A stretch of 46,024 bases of DNA from a bacterium (GTDB taxonomy: Bacteria > Bacillota > Clostridia > Christensenellales > Aristaeellaceae). Of this stretch, positions 8,158 through 15,082 are shown piece by piece (position 1 is the first letter of the stretch; each line of letters starts with the position of its first letter). The DNA lies in contig JAQXJZ010000091.1 of NCBI GenBank assembly GCA_029009515.1, positions 1-46,024 on the forward strand. Direction: 5' to 3'. A program made the position numbers and the translations under genes. The notes under the pieces are model-generated. The model ran no database searches and had not been told where the DNA came from. It saw only the letters and a program-made list of their open reading frames with translations.

Positions 8158-8601
8158 ATGGAACGAATGTGGGATAAGACCATCAAGGGACTGGCAGCCT
8201 GCGTGGGCGCGGTGGCCGGTCTGCTTGGCGGCTGGGATGCGCTTTTGCAGGTGCTCATCTCGCTGATGGCGGCGGATTACCTGAGCGGCGTCATCGTGGC
8301 CGCAATGGGCAAGAGCACCAAGACCGAATACGGCGGCCTCTCCAGCAAGGTGGGCGCAGCCGGGCTGGCGCGCAAGGGCCTGATGCTGCTGGTGGTGCTG
8401 GTGGGCGCGATGCTCGACCGCGCCATGGGCACGGGCAGCGCCATGTGCCGTGATGCGGCCTGCTGGTTTTACATCGCCAACGAGGGCATTTCCATTCTGG
8501 AAAACGTGGGCCTCGCGGGCGCGCCGTATCCGGCCAAGCTGAAGGAACTGCTGGGCCAGAAAATGAACGAAGGAGGCGAGGAAAATGGCGCAGACGCTTG
8601 A
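8158..8601 (+). CDS. Phage holin, toxin-secretion/lysis holin family
   Basis: 147 residues from ATG 8158, behind AAAGGAGG; an upstream GTG is possible but contains the ribosome-binding site. Three hydrophobic segments are visible (about 10-28, 33-55, 78-95). Family landmarks are MAADYLSGVIVAAMG, the GLARKGLMLLVVLVGAMLD helix and the C-terminal NEGISILENVGLAG, all typical of the Phage_holin_4 group. It forms membrane lesions that release the endolysin encoded just upstream. The C-terminus is charged and overlaps the next gene by 17 nt. Confidence 0.87.
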   Translation: MERMWDKTIKGLAACVGAVAGLLGGWDALLQVLISLMAADYLSGVIVAAMGKSTKTEYGGLSSKVGAAGLARKGLMLLVVLVGAMLDRAMGTGSAMCRDAACWFYIANEGISILENVGLAGAPYPAKLKELLGQKMNEGGEENGADA

Positions 8602-9139
8602 AAGGCTGATGGGCCGCATGGGCGGCGACAGCGCCTACAATCAGGCTTTGAGACGCTACCAGAGCGTGTACGATCAGCGCAGGCTGGCTGCAAAGCAGGC
8701 CTATGAAACCACCGATGCATCGCTGGCGCGTGAGCTGGCAGGCCTGAGGGATACCTACGACCAGCAGCGCGCAAAGAGCGCCGGCGATACCGCGCAGGCC
8801 TACTCGCAGGCCGACCGGCAGGCGCTTTCGCGCGGCATGCAGCGAAGCAGCTACACCGGCGCAACGCTTGGCAACATCAGCCTGTCAGGCGTCGCCGACC
8901 AGCGCAGGATTGACGAAAGCCAGCGCAAGCACGAAGGCGATATCGCCAGCCAGCGCACGCTGCTGTCCAGCCAGCTTTCCCAGCAGCTCAGGCAGTACGA
9001 CGCGGATCAGCAGAATGACGCGCTGGCCTACGCCGACGAGCTGCGCCGCGAACAGCAGCAGTATCAGCTGCAGCTTCAGCAGATGCAGATGGACTACTAC
9101 ATGTGGAAATCTGAGTTCGACGCCAAGTACGGCGCTTGA
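8585..9139 (+). CDS. Coiled-coil phage protein downstream of the holin
   Basis: 184 residues, very rich in Gln, Arg, Ala and Asp and with almost no hydrophobic patches. Helical stretches include YQSVYDQRRLAAKQAYETTD and RREQQQYQLQLQQMQMDYYM. Its start lies inside the holin gene (17-nt overlap) behind AAGGAGG. No family is recognised. In short-tailed phages, Gln-rich coiled-coil proteins are often internal virion or ejection proteins. That would fit the absence of a tape measure, but the role is inferred. It is the last gene of the late operon. Confidence 0.6.
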   Translation: MAQTLERLMGRMGGDSAYNQALRRYQSVYDQRRLAAKQAYETTDASLARELAGLRDTYDQQRAKSAGDTAQAYSQADRQALSRGMQRSSYTGATLGNISLSGVADQRRIDESQRKHEGDIASQRTLLSSQLSQQLRQYDADQQNDALAYADELRREQQQYQLQLQQMQMDYYMWKSEFDAKYGA

Positions 9140-9156
9140 GTTTTTGCGCCAAAACC

Positions 9157-9228
9157 GCAGCCAAAAAAATTTTTGGCTGCGCAGATTGTCAAAAAAGGCC
9201 GCTGCTTGCGACCTTTTTTGACAATCTG
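9157..9228 (+). terminator. Two long hairpins after the late operon
   Basis: The first hairpin is a perfect 11-bp stem (GCAGCCAAAAA/TTTTTGGCTGC, 9157-9180). The second has a perfect 17-bp stem with arms 9182-9198 and 9212-9228 around a 13-nt loop. Both contain A/T runs that can give a U tract on either strand. They follow the last phage late gene by 18 nt and should stop late transcription. Confidence 0.8.
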
Positions 9229-9229
9229 T

Positions 9230-9256
9230 GAGGCCGTTAATCAACGGCCTCTTTTT
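9230..9256 (+). terminator. Intrinsic terminator overlapping the DUF551-like gene end
   Basis: Arms GAGGCCGTT and AACGGCCTC, loop AATC, followed by TTTTT. This is a standard terminator for the plus strand. It overlaps the 3' end of the opposing gene, whose stop codon is at 9237-9239. Confidence 0.85.
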
Positions 9257-9455
9257 GGGGAGGTTTCGGCAGTTCCATCCAGTCAATGATGTGTCGCAGC
9301 GGCGCAAATACCACCACGCCGTCACCGTCGAAAAACATGGCGTGTTTCATACTGTACCATGCAATGTTTACTTCGTATCCGTCATAGCAAAGATAACGCC
9401 CGTCATGATCGGGTGCACGATCCTTCAAGCAAGTCCAGCTGAGGTTCAAATCCAT
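9237..9455 (-). CDS. DUF551-like phage protein
   Basis: 72 residues. The pattern LSWTCLKDRAPDHDGRYLCY ... FAPLRHIIDWMELPKPP matches the small DUF551 module (W.s.kdrlP..dG.Yl ... .iThWmplPepP) common in phages and prophages; biochemical function unknown. GGAGGGG lies 3-9 nt upstream of ATG 9453-9455. It is transcribed from the promoter at 9476-9504, whose spacer is an operator palindrome, so the adjacent XRE protein probably represses it. Base composition is less GC-biased than the surrounding genes. Confidence 0.72.
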   Translation of the reverse strand: MDLNLSWTCLKDRAPDHDGRYLCYDGYEVNIAWYSMKHAMFFDGDGVVVFAPLRHIIDWMELPKPPQKEAVD

Positions 9456-9475
9456 TCCCCCTCCTTCTTGAGGCT

Positions 9476-9504
9476 ATTTTAACCTGAAACAGGTTATAAG
9501 TCAA
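9476..9504 (-). promoter_or_regulatory. Promoter for the DUF551-like gene with embedded operator
   Basis: On the minus strand, TTGACT (9499-9504) and TAAAAT (9476-9481) are 17 nt apart. The spacer holds the palindrome AACCTGAAACAGGTT (9481-9495), placed where a bound repressor would block RNA polymerase. Confidence 0.8.
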
Positions 9505-9521
9505 TACTCTGAAACAGGTTA
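9481..9521. promoter_or_regulatory. Repeated operator sites for the XRE regulator
   Basis: CTGAAACAGGTTA occurs at 9484-9496 and again at 9509-9521, a 13-bp direct repeat 25 bp apart (about 2.4 helical turns). The first copy is completed to a full palindrome and the second is partly symmetric. A TACAAT box at 9525-9530 could be the -10 of the XRE gene on the plus strand, so both directions would be controlled. Confidence 0.72.
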
Positions 9522-9548
9522 ACATACAATAGCATGCGAGGTGATCGC

Positions 9549-9764
9549 ATGTACCCCCGGATACGTGATCTGAGGCAGGACAGGGACTGGACTCAGAAGG
9601 AAGTGGCTGGTATGTTGGGCATGTCTCAGACAGGTTATTCCAAATACGAAACAGGTGAAAACGATATTCCTACAGCGGTATTGATTCGTCTGGCCGATCT
9701 ATACTGTACCAGTGTGGATTATCTGCTGGGACGAACCAAGCATCCGGAACCGTATGGAGAATGA
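9549..9764 (+). CDS. XRE-family transcriptional regulator
   Basis: 71 residues, a single helix-turn-helix domain: IRDLRQDRDWTQKEVAGMLG then MSQTGYSKYETGENDIP and LADLYCTSVDYLLGRT. This is the standard Cro/C1-type fold. Start ATG 9549 is preferred because GAGGTGAT lies 4-11 nt upstream; ATG 9534 would add five residues. It is divergent from the DUF551-like gene with repeated palindromes between them, so it probably represses itself and that gene. Position next to the phage late region suggests a prophage repressor. Codon use is less GC-biased than in neighbours. Confidence 0.87.
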   Translation: MYPRIRDLRQDRDWTQKEVAGMLGMSQTGYSKYETGENDIPTAVLIRLADLYCTSVDYLLGRTKHPEPYGE

Positions 9765-9835
9765 ATCGACGAAAACGATCCTGCCTGACGGGAAAAGATC
9801 TTGAACTCAAGCAGCCCATACACAAAAACGAAATA

Positions 9836-9882
9836 CATACAAGACCGCCGGAGCACCTGTATGTGCTCCGGCATCTTGTATG
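9836..9882. repeat. Long imperfect hairpin between XRE gene and nhaC
   Basis: CATACAAGA/TCTTGTATG form the base and CCGGAGCAC/GTGCTCCGG the top of a 47-nt hairpin with a 6-nt loop. It lies 72 nt after the XRE stop. No strong U tract follows, so it may be a weak terminator or a stabilising 3' end. The remaining non-coding sequence at 9765-9918 shows nothing else I can name; the phage-host boundary could lie here. Confidence 0.6.
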
Positions 9883-9916
9883 CAGTCAGAAACAAACCGG
9901 CATATCGACCAAGGTA

Positions 9917-9958
9917 CAGAAAAGCCCCCTGCGACCCGGTAGTGGGTCGCAGGGGGGC
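9917..9958 (-). terminator. Terminator of the nhaC gene
   Basis: On the minus strand a 14-bp G+C-rich stem (arms 9924-9937 and 9944-9957, loop GGTAGT) is followed by CTTTTCTG. It begins about 19 nt after the transporter stop codon. Confidence 0.85.
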
Positions 9959-9976
9959 AGGTGCAGGGGTTCAGGT

Positions 9977-11590
9977 TCAGCCCCTGTCGCCGTAGAACTT
10001 CTTGGCGCCGAACATCACAGCCAGCATCAGCACGATGGCGATGGGCAGCACGATGAGCGCGTTGGGGATGAAACCGGCGATGATGTAGCTCACAAAGCTC
10101 ACGGCAGCCACGGTGATGGCGTAGGGCAGCTGGGTGGACACATGGGCCACGTGGTTGCACTGCGCACCGGCGGAAGCCATGATGGTGGTATCAGAGATGG
10201 GGGAGCAGTGGTCGCCGCAGACAGCACCGGCCATGCAGGCGCTTACGCACACCACACCCAGCGGATCGGTCAGCGGGAAGACGCTCAGGGTGATGGGAAT
10301 CAGAATGCCGAAGGTGCCCCAGCTGGTGCCGGTGGAGAAGGCCAGGAAGCAGCCGATCACGAACACGATGGCGGGCAGGAAGGCGTGGAAGCCGCCGGCG
10401 GAGGTCTCCACCAGGTTGGCCACAAATTCCTTGGCGCCCAGAGAATCGGTCATGGCCTTCAGGCTCCACGCGAAGGCCAGGATGAGGATGGCGGGCACCA
10501 TGCTCTTGAAGCCTTCGGGAATGCAGTTCATGATTTCCTTGAAGCTGATGACGCGGCGGATGAGGTAGTAGACGATGACAATGATGAGGGTCACGGCAGA
10601 GCCCAGCATCAGGCCCACGGAAGCGTCGCAGTTGGAGAACGCATCGATGAAGCCCGCGCCTTCAAAGAAGCCGCCGGAGTAGATCATGCCGATCACGCAG
10701 GAGACGATGAGCACCACGATGGGCAGGATGAGGTCAAGCACCTTGCCCTTGGGGTTGGCTTCCTCGTTGGCGGCGCTGGCGTACTCGTTCAGACCGGAGA
10801 AGATATCGCCGTTGGCTTCGGCGTTGCGCTCATGCTTTGCCATGGGGCCATAGTCCAGCTTGAGCACGGCCAGCGCGATCATCATGACGATGGTCAGGAT
10901 GGCGTAGAAGTTGAAGGGGATGGCGCTGAGGAACAGAGCCAGACCGTTGCCCTCCTCCACATAGCTGGATACCGCAGCCGCCCAGGAGCTGATGGGCGCG
11001 ATGATGCAGATGGGCGCGGCGGTGGCGTCGATGACGTAGGCCAGCTTCGCACGGGAGATCTTGTGCTTGTCGGCCACGGGACGCATCACGCTACCCACGG
11101 TGAGGCAGTTGAAGTAGTCGTCGATGAAGATCAGCACGCCCAGGACCACGGTGGCCAGCTGCGCGCCGGTGCGGCTCTTGATATACCTGGAAGCCCAGCG
11201 GCCGAACGCGGCGGAGCCGCCGGCCTTGTTCATCAGCGCAACCAGCGCGCCGAGGATGACCAGGAACACCAGGATGCCCACGTTGTAGCTGTCGGCCAGC
11301 ACAGAGCCGATGCCATCGCAGAACACATGGGTGAGGGTGCCTTCAAAGTTGAAGTTGGAGTAGAGCAGGCCGCCGGTGAGAATGCCGATGAACAGGGAGG
11401 AATAAACCTCCTTGGTGATCAGCGCCAGCGCGATGGCGATGACGGGGGGCAGCAGGCTCCAGGCGGTCTGCTGGAACATGTTGGCGGCGACGGGCGCGGC
11501 TTCCTCCACGCTCTCCGCCAGCGCAAATGCGCCAAAGGCGCACAGGCACAGTACGGCCATCACGGCCATCAGGGTACGGATCTTTCTCAT
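9977..11590 (-). CDS. nhaC: NhaC-family transporter, predicted lysine transporter
   Basis: 537 residues from ATG 11588-11590 (AAGGAG upstream). It starts with a hydrophobic signal-anchor-like segment and has about 11 further membrane spans. Typical NhaC-superfamily features include FIDDYFNCLTVGSVMRPVAD, ATAAPICIIAPISSWA and the C-terminal FSTGTSWGTFGILIPIT and GDHCSPISDTTIMAS motifs. The family is named for Na+/H+ antiport. However, members behind a lysine riboswitch have been predicted by comparative genomics to be lysine transporters, and this gene has a clear lysine riboswitch with terminator upstream. It stands as a single-gene unit. Function as lysine uptake is inferred from regulation. 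Confidence 0.85.
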   Translation of the reverse strand: MRKIRTLMAVMAVLCLCAFGAFALAESVEEAAPVAANMFQQTAWSLLPPVIAIALALITKEVYSSLFIGILTGGLLYSNFNFEGTLTHVFCDGIGSVLADSYNVGILVFLVILGALVALMNKAGGSAAFGRWASRYIKSRTGAQLATVVLGVLIFIDDYFNCLTVGSVMRPVADKHKISRAKLAYVIDATAAPICIIAPISSWAAAVSSYVEEGNGLALFLSAIPFNFYAILTIVMMIALAVLKLDYGPMAKHERNAEANGDIFSGLNEYASAANEEANPKGKVLDLILPIVVLIVSCVIGMIYSGGFFEGAGFIDAFSNCDASVGLMLGSAVTLIIVIVYYLIRRVISFKEIMNCIPEGFKSMVPAILILAFAWSLKAMTDSLGAKEFVANLVETSAGGFHAFLPAIVFVIGCFLAFSTGTSWGTFGILIPITLSVFPLTDPLGVVCVSACMAGAVCGDHCSPISDTTIMASAGAQCNHVAHVSTQLPYAITVAAVSFVSYIIAGFIPNALIVLPIAIVLMLAVMFGAKKFYGDRG

Positions 11591-11618
11591 AAGGGATTCT
11601 CCTTTGCTTTGGTATTTT

Positions 11619-11663
11619 GCGAAAACAATGAATGGAGCCGCGACGTCCGTCACGACTCCATTC
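11619..11663 (-). terminator. Riboswitch expression platform: attenuator hairpin
   Basis: On the minus strand, GAATGGAGTCGTG pairs with CGCGGCTCCATTC (arms within 11630-11663) and is followed by ATTGTTTTCGC. Just upstream, GCATAAAGCGCCCTTGCTTT and the adjacent GGGTGC form an alternative fold. This is the expected layout of a terminator closed by the lysine-bound riboswitch. Confidence 0.75.
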
Positions 11664-11699
11664 GTTTCTGCACCCAAAGCAAGGGCGCTTTATGCAGTC

Positions 11700-11866
11700 T
11701 GACAGCTCTCCGTCCGCAATGCAGACGACAGTCCGACGGATGTTCTCCGGCGGCCCGGGCATCAGACAGGACAGGCATCCCTCTGACCCCTCGGCGGCCA
11801 GCCCTTTCGCCCATCCACATGCCTGTTTCGGATTGGGGTACTCTTGCTTTCCGCGCCTCTATCACG
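11700..11866 (-). ncRNA. Lysine riboswitch (L box)
   Basis: Read on the minus strand, the conserved blocks appear in order: GTGATAGAGGCGCGG, AAGAGTA, GGGCGAAAGGG with CCGCCGAGG, GGGCCGCCGGAG, GGACTGTC and GGAGAGCTGTCA. The basal stem P1 forms from TGATAG with CTGTCA. These match the lysC L-box core of Bacillus block by block. It lies in the 5' leader of the NhaC-type transporter and should shut it off when lysine is plentiful. The remainder of the 322-nt gap is the promoter and the attenuator. Confidence 0.92.
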
Positions 11867-11888
11867 TATTCATTCAGTTTTCGGTTCT

Positions 11889-11916
11889 ATTATAGCCAAT
11901 TCCCGGTATCTGTCAA
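11889..11916 (-). promoter_or_regulatory. Promoter of the lysine riboswitch / nhaC unit
   Basis: Minus strand: TTGACA (11911-11916) and TATAAT (11889-11894) separated by 16 nt, both perfect consensus boxes. The -35 box overlaps the TGA stop codon of metA (11913-11915). Confidence 0.88.
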
Positions 11917-12833
11917 CCCTTCAATTCGTGCAGATCATACGGCGTGGTCTGGTACACGAAGTAGTTGAGCCAGTTGGAATACAGCAGGTTTGCATGGGAT
12001 CGCCAGCTGACCACGGGCTTCTTTGTGGGGTCGTCGCCGGGGTAATAGTTCTTCGGCACCGCAATGGGCTTGCCAGCAGCCACATCGCGCTTGTATTCCT
12101 TTTCAAGGGTCAGCGCGTCGTACTCGCTGTGGCCGGTGATGAAGATCTGCCTGCCGTTCTTGGTGGCGATGGCATACACACCCGCCTCTTCGGACGAGGC
12201 CAGAATGCGCAGCTCCGGCACCTTTTCAATCTCCTCGCGGCTGACGGTGGTGTGGCGCGAATGCGGCACCATGAAGATTTCGTCAAAGCCGCGCAGCAGG
12301 ATGGAGCGCTCGTAATCCCGCTTGTGCGGGAATACGCCGAACATCTTTTCAGGCAGAGGCTGCTTGCCCACGCCGAAGTGGTAGTACAATCCCGCCTGCG
12401 CGCCCCAGCAGATGTGGAAGGTGGAGTGCACGTGCGTCTTGCTCCACTCCATGATCTCGCACAGCTCGTCCCAGTAGTCCACCTCTTCAAAGGGCAGATG
12501 CTCCACCGGCGCGCCGGTGATGATCAGACCGTCGAAGTTGGTATCGCGGAATTCGTCGAATTCCTTGTAGAAGGCCAGCATGTGTTCTTCGGGCGTGTTC
12601 TTGCTCTCATGCGACTTGGTCTTCACCAGCGTCAGCTCCACCTGCAGGGGCGTGTTGCCCAGCAGGCGCGAAAGCTGCGTTTCGGTATCGATCTTGGTGG
12701 GCATGAGGTTCAGAAGCATGATCTTCAGCGGGCGGATGTCCTGCGTCATGGCGCGGGTTTCGGTCATGACGAAGATGTTTTCCTCAGCAAGGGTCTGCGC
12801 GGCAGGCAGCGCGTTGGGGATTTTGATGGGCAT
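11913..12833 (-). CDS. metA: Homoserine O-acetyltransferase, MetA family
   Basis: 306 residues. MetA activates homoserine with an acyl-CoA in methionine synthesis. The catalytic residues are in register with the family: Cys142 (FHICWGAQ), His235 and Glu237 (TGHSEYD). Residue 111 is Glu in [16 protein letters not shown]; in characterised members Glu111 selects acetyl-CoA and Gly111 selects succinyl-CoA, so this enzyme should be an acetyltransferase despite the common 'succinyltransferase' name. It follows metY by 22 nt on the same strand, which uses exactly this product. AGGAG lies upstream of ATG 12831-12833. Confidence 0.93.
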   Translation of the reverse strand: MPIKIPNALPAAQTLAEENIFVMTETRAMTQDIRPLKIMLLNLMPTKIDTETQLSRLLGNTPLQVELTLVKTKSHESKNTPEEHMLAFYKEFDEFRDTNFDGLIITGAPVEHLPFEEVDYWDELCEIMEWSKTHVHSTFHICWGAQAGLYYHFGVGKQPLPEKMFGVFPHKRDYERSILLRGFDEIFMVPHSRHTTVSREEIEKVPELRILASSEEAGVYAIATKNGRQIFITGHSEYDALTLEKEYKRDVAAGKPIAVPKNYYPGDDPTKKPVVSWRSHANLLYSNWLNYFVYQTTPYDLHELKG

Positions 12834-12855
12834 CTTGTGTCAGCTCCTGAAAGAA

Positions 12856-14139
12856 TCAGATTTTTTCCAGCGCCTGAGCGATATCCTCGATCAGGTCTTC
12901 CTTGCTCTCCAGACCGCAGGAGAGACGCACCAGATCGCCGGGCACACCCGCGGCGATGAGCTCTTCCTCGTTCATCTGGCGGTGGGTGGAGGAGGCGGGA
13001 TGCAGGCAGCAGGTGCGGGCGTCGGCCACGTGGGTTTCGATGGCAGCTAGGCGCAGCGCGGCCATGAAGGTTCCGGCAGCCTCACGGCCGCCCTTCACGC
13101 CAAAGCTGACCACGCCGCAGGTGCCCTTGGGCATGTACTTCTGAGCCAGAGCATAGTAGGGGCTGTCGGGCAGACCGGCGTAGTTGACCCACGCGATCTT
13201 CTCGTGCTGGCTGAGGTACTCGGCCACAGCCTGCGCATTCTCGCAGTGACGGGCCATGCGCACATGCAGGCTTTCCAGACCCATGTTGAGCAGGAAGGCG
13301 TTCTGCGGCGCGGGAGAGCAGCCGAAATCGCGCATGAGCTGCGCGGTGGCCTTGGTGATGAAGGCGCCTTCCTTGCCGAACTTCTCGGCATAGGTGATGC
13401 CGTGGTAGCTGTCGTCGGGGGTGCACAGGCCGGGGAATTTCTCCGCATGCGCCATCCAGTCAAACTTGCCGCTGTCCACGATGCAGCCGCCCACCTGGGA
13501 GCCGTGGCCGTCCATGTACTTGGTGGTGGAATGGGTCACGATGTCCGCACCCCACTCGAAGGGACGGCAGTTGACAGGGGTGGCGAAGGTGTTGTCCACA
13601 ATCAGCGGCACCTGATGCGCATGCGCAGCCTTGGCGAAGCGCTCGATGTCGAACACGGTCAGCGCGGGGTTGGCGATGGTCTCGCCGAATACGGCCTTGG
13701 TGTTGGGGCGGAAGGCGGCTTCCAGCTCTTCATCGGAGCAGTTGGGATCGACGAAGGTGAATTCCACGCCCATCTTCTTCATGGTGACGGAGAAAAGGTT
13801 AAAGGTGCCGCCGTAGATGGACGCGCTGGAGATGACGTGATCGCCGGTAGTGGCGATGTTGAACACGGCAAAGAAGTTGGCCGCCTGACCGGAGGAGGTG
13901 AGCATGGCAGCGGTGCCGCCTTCCATGTCGCAGATCTTGGCGGCCACATGGTCGCAGGTGGGGTTCTGCAGGCGGGAGTAGAAATAGCCGCTGGCTTCCA
14001 GGTCAAACAGCTTGCCCATATCTTCAGAGGTGTTGTACTTGAAGGTGGTGGACTGGATGATCGGAATCTGGCGCGGTTCGCCGTTGCCGGGGGTATAGCC
14101 GCTCTGCACGCACTTGGTTTCAATACGGTAATTGCTCAT
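12856..14139 (-). CDS. metY: O-acetylhomoserine sulfhydrylase (PLP enzyme)
   Basis: 427 residues, Cys/Met metabolism PLP family. It makes homocysteine from O-acetylhomoserine and sulfide. The PLP lysine is Lys207 in THSTTKYMDGHGSQVGG; other family landmarks are SSGQAANFF near residue 83, the SIYGGTFNLF segment, VDNTFATP and NPALTVFDIE. Length is typical of the sulfhydrylase branch. GAGGAGGG precedes ATG 14137-14139. It is the first gene of a metY-metA operon with its own promoter; no SAM riboswitch is visible in the short leader. Cystathionine-type activity is less likely given the metA partner. Confidence 0.92.
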   Translation of the reverse strand: MSNYRIETKCVQSGYTPGNGEPRQIPIIQSTTFKYNTSEDMGKLFDLEASGYFYSRLQNPTCDHVAAKICDMEGGTAAMLTSSGQAANFFAVFNIATTGDHVISSASIYGGTFNLFSVTMKKMGVEFTFVDPNCSDEELEAAFRPNTKAVFGETIANPALTVFDIERFAKAAHAHQVPLIVDNTFATPVNCRPFEWGADIVTHSTTKYMDGHGSQVGGCIVDSGKFDWMAHAEKFPGLCTPDDSYHGITYAEKFGKEGAFITKATAQLMRDFGCSPAPQNAFLLNMGLESLHVRMARHCENAQAVAEYLSQHEKIAWVNYAGLPDSPYYALAQKYMPKGTCGVVSFGVKGGREAAGTFMAALRLAAIETHVADARTCCLHPASSTHRQMNEEELIAAGVPGDLVRLSCGLESKEDLIEDIAQALEKI

Positions 14140-14207
14140 GGAATTGTACCCTCCTCATGTGTATGAAAAAAGCCTGAAAAGGCATACGCCGATTGGGAAT
14201 TGCGAAT

Positions 14208-14237
14208 ATGATAGCATGCAATATCCTCTGATGTCAA
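14208..14237 (-). promoter_or_regulatory. Promoter of metY-metA
   Basis: Minus strand TTGACA (14232-14237) and TATCAT (14208-14213), spacing 18 nt. The leader to the start codon is only about 60 nt and holds a short GCC/GGC hairpin followed by T6 (around 14166-14183), too small for a SAM riboswitch. Confidence 0.78.
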
Positions 14238-14256
14238 CGACGTTCGTCTTTCCCGC

Positions 14257-14376
14257 TTTGCGGCCGTATACGGCCGCAAAACATGGGATTCTTAAGGGAC
14301 TTAGCCCCGTAAGCGGGGTCCAGGGGCAGAGCCCCTGGCCGCCGGAGGCCCCGCATCCTCCCCAAAGAAATGGGAG
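14257..14376 (+). repeat. Structured intergenic repeat, copy 2
   Basis: Stems in order: TTGCGGCCG/CGGCCGCAA, the GGGATTCTTAAGGG block, and CCAGGGGC/GCCCCTGG, then CCGCCGGAGGC. Apart from local substitutions it has the same layout as 2231-2347, including an A-rich end followed by GGGAGG. Changes within stems are largely paired (CAAGGGC/GCCCTTG versus CAGGGGC/GCCCCTG). It fills the gap between comF and the metY promoter and may also terminate comF transcription. Confidence 0.75.
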
Positions 14377-14406
14377 GAAACCGGGGCCTTGTACATTTGA
14401 TGTTTT

Positions 14407-15081
14407 TTACGCATCTTTTTCCGCTCTGCAGGCCGTGACCAGCGATACGGAGATAGTGCCCGTCCACCACAGCGCCTCGGCGCAGGCGATGGCGGTTGCG
14501 CCGGTGGTGAGCACGTCATCCACCAGCAGGATGCGCTTGCCGCTCAGCCTGTGCGGGTCGGATACGGCAAACGCGCCGCGAAGCGCCTGCAGACGTTCTG
14601 CGCGCGTGCGTCCTACCTGCGTGCCGGTAGGGCGCGAACGCACCAGCGCATCGCTGATCAGCTCCAGCCCGGTGCAGCTGCACAGCACCTGTGCAAGCAG
14701 CAGCGACTGGTTGTAGCCGCGGTCCTGCAGCCTCTGCGCGTGCAGCGGCACGGGAATCACCGCATCCGCATTGGCCAGGGAGGAGCGGGCAAGCACGGCG
14801 GCCATGTGCTCGCCCAGCCATTGCGCCAGCGCAGTATCGGCCTGGTATTTGAGCAGATGCACCAGCTGCTTGGGTACGCCGCGATAATAGAATGCGCTGA
14901 CCGTGCCGCCCAGCTGCTGCAGATCATACCCCGCCTGCTGCGAAGGAGGCAGATGACAGCCGCGGGCGCGTCGCTCACAGTCCGGACAAAGCAGACGGGC
15001 ATGCTCCAGGGCACGCCCGCAAAGATGGCATACGTTCAGCTGCGGAAACAGCAGAGCGGAAAGGGATTGGACAAGCGACAT
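14407..15081 (-). CDS. comF: ComF family protein (phosphoribosyltransferase fold)
   Basis: 224 residues. The N-terminus has a zinc-finger-like set Cys18, Cys21, Cys32, Cys35 (CHLCGRALE ... LLCPDC). The C-terminal half is a type I phosphoribosyltransferase fold with VIPVPLHAQRLQDRGYNQS and the PRPP-loop motif ILLVDDVLTTGAT. ComF proteins help single-stranded DNA uptake during natural transformation; many genomes keep comF without other competence genes, so the role here is uncertain. It ends in a host operon downstream of glmM, with one nucleotide between glmM stop and comF start. Confidence 0.9.
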   Translation of the reverse strand: MSLVQSLSALLFPQLNVCHLCGRALEHARLLCPDCERRARGCHLPPSQQAGYDLQQLGGTVSAFYYRGVPKQLVHLLKYQADTALAQWLGEHMAAVLARSSLANADAVIPVPLHAQRLQDRGYNQSLLLAQVLCSCTGLELISDALVRSRPTGTQVGRTRAERLQALRGAFAVSDPHRLSGKRILLVDDVLTTGATAIACAEALWWTGTISVSLVTACRAEKDA

Positions 15082-15082
15082 A

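Noticed and set aside
9765-9976. Phage attachment site (attR)
   Set aside because: No tRNA gene or duplicated core can be recognised without the left prophage end, so a boundary call would be guesswork.
9761-11968. A long plus-strand open frame opposite the NhaC-type gene
   Set aside because: His/Gly/Gln/Asp-rich translation with no ribosome-binding site; mirror of a real membrane-protein gene and its riboswitch.
14140-14230. SAM riboswitch in front of metY
   Set aside because: The transcribed leader is about 60 nt and lacks the conserved blocks; only a small GCC/GGC hairpin with T6 is present.
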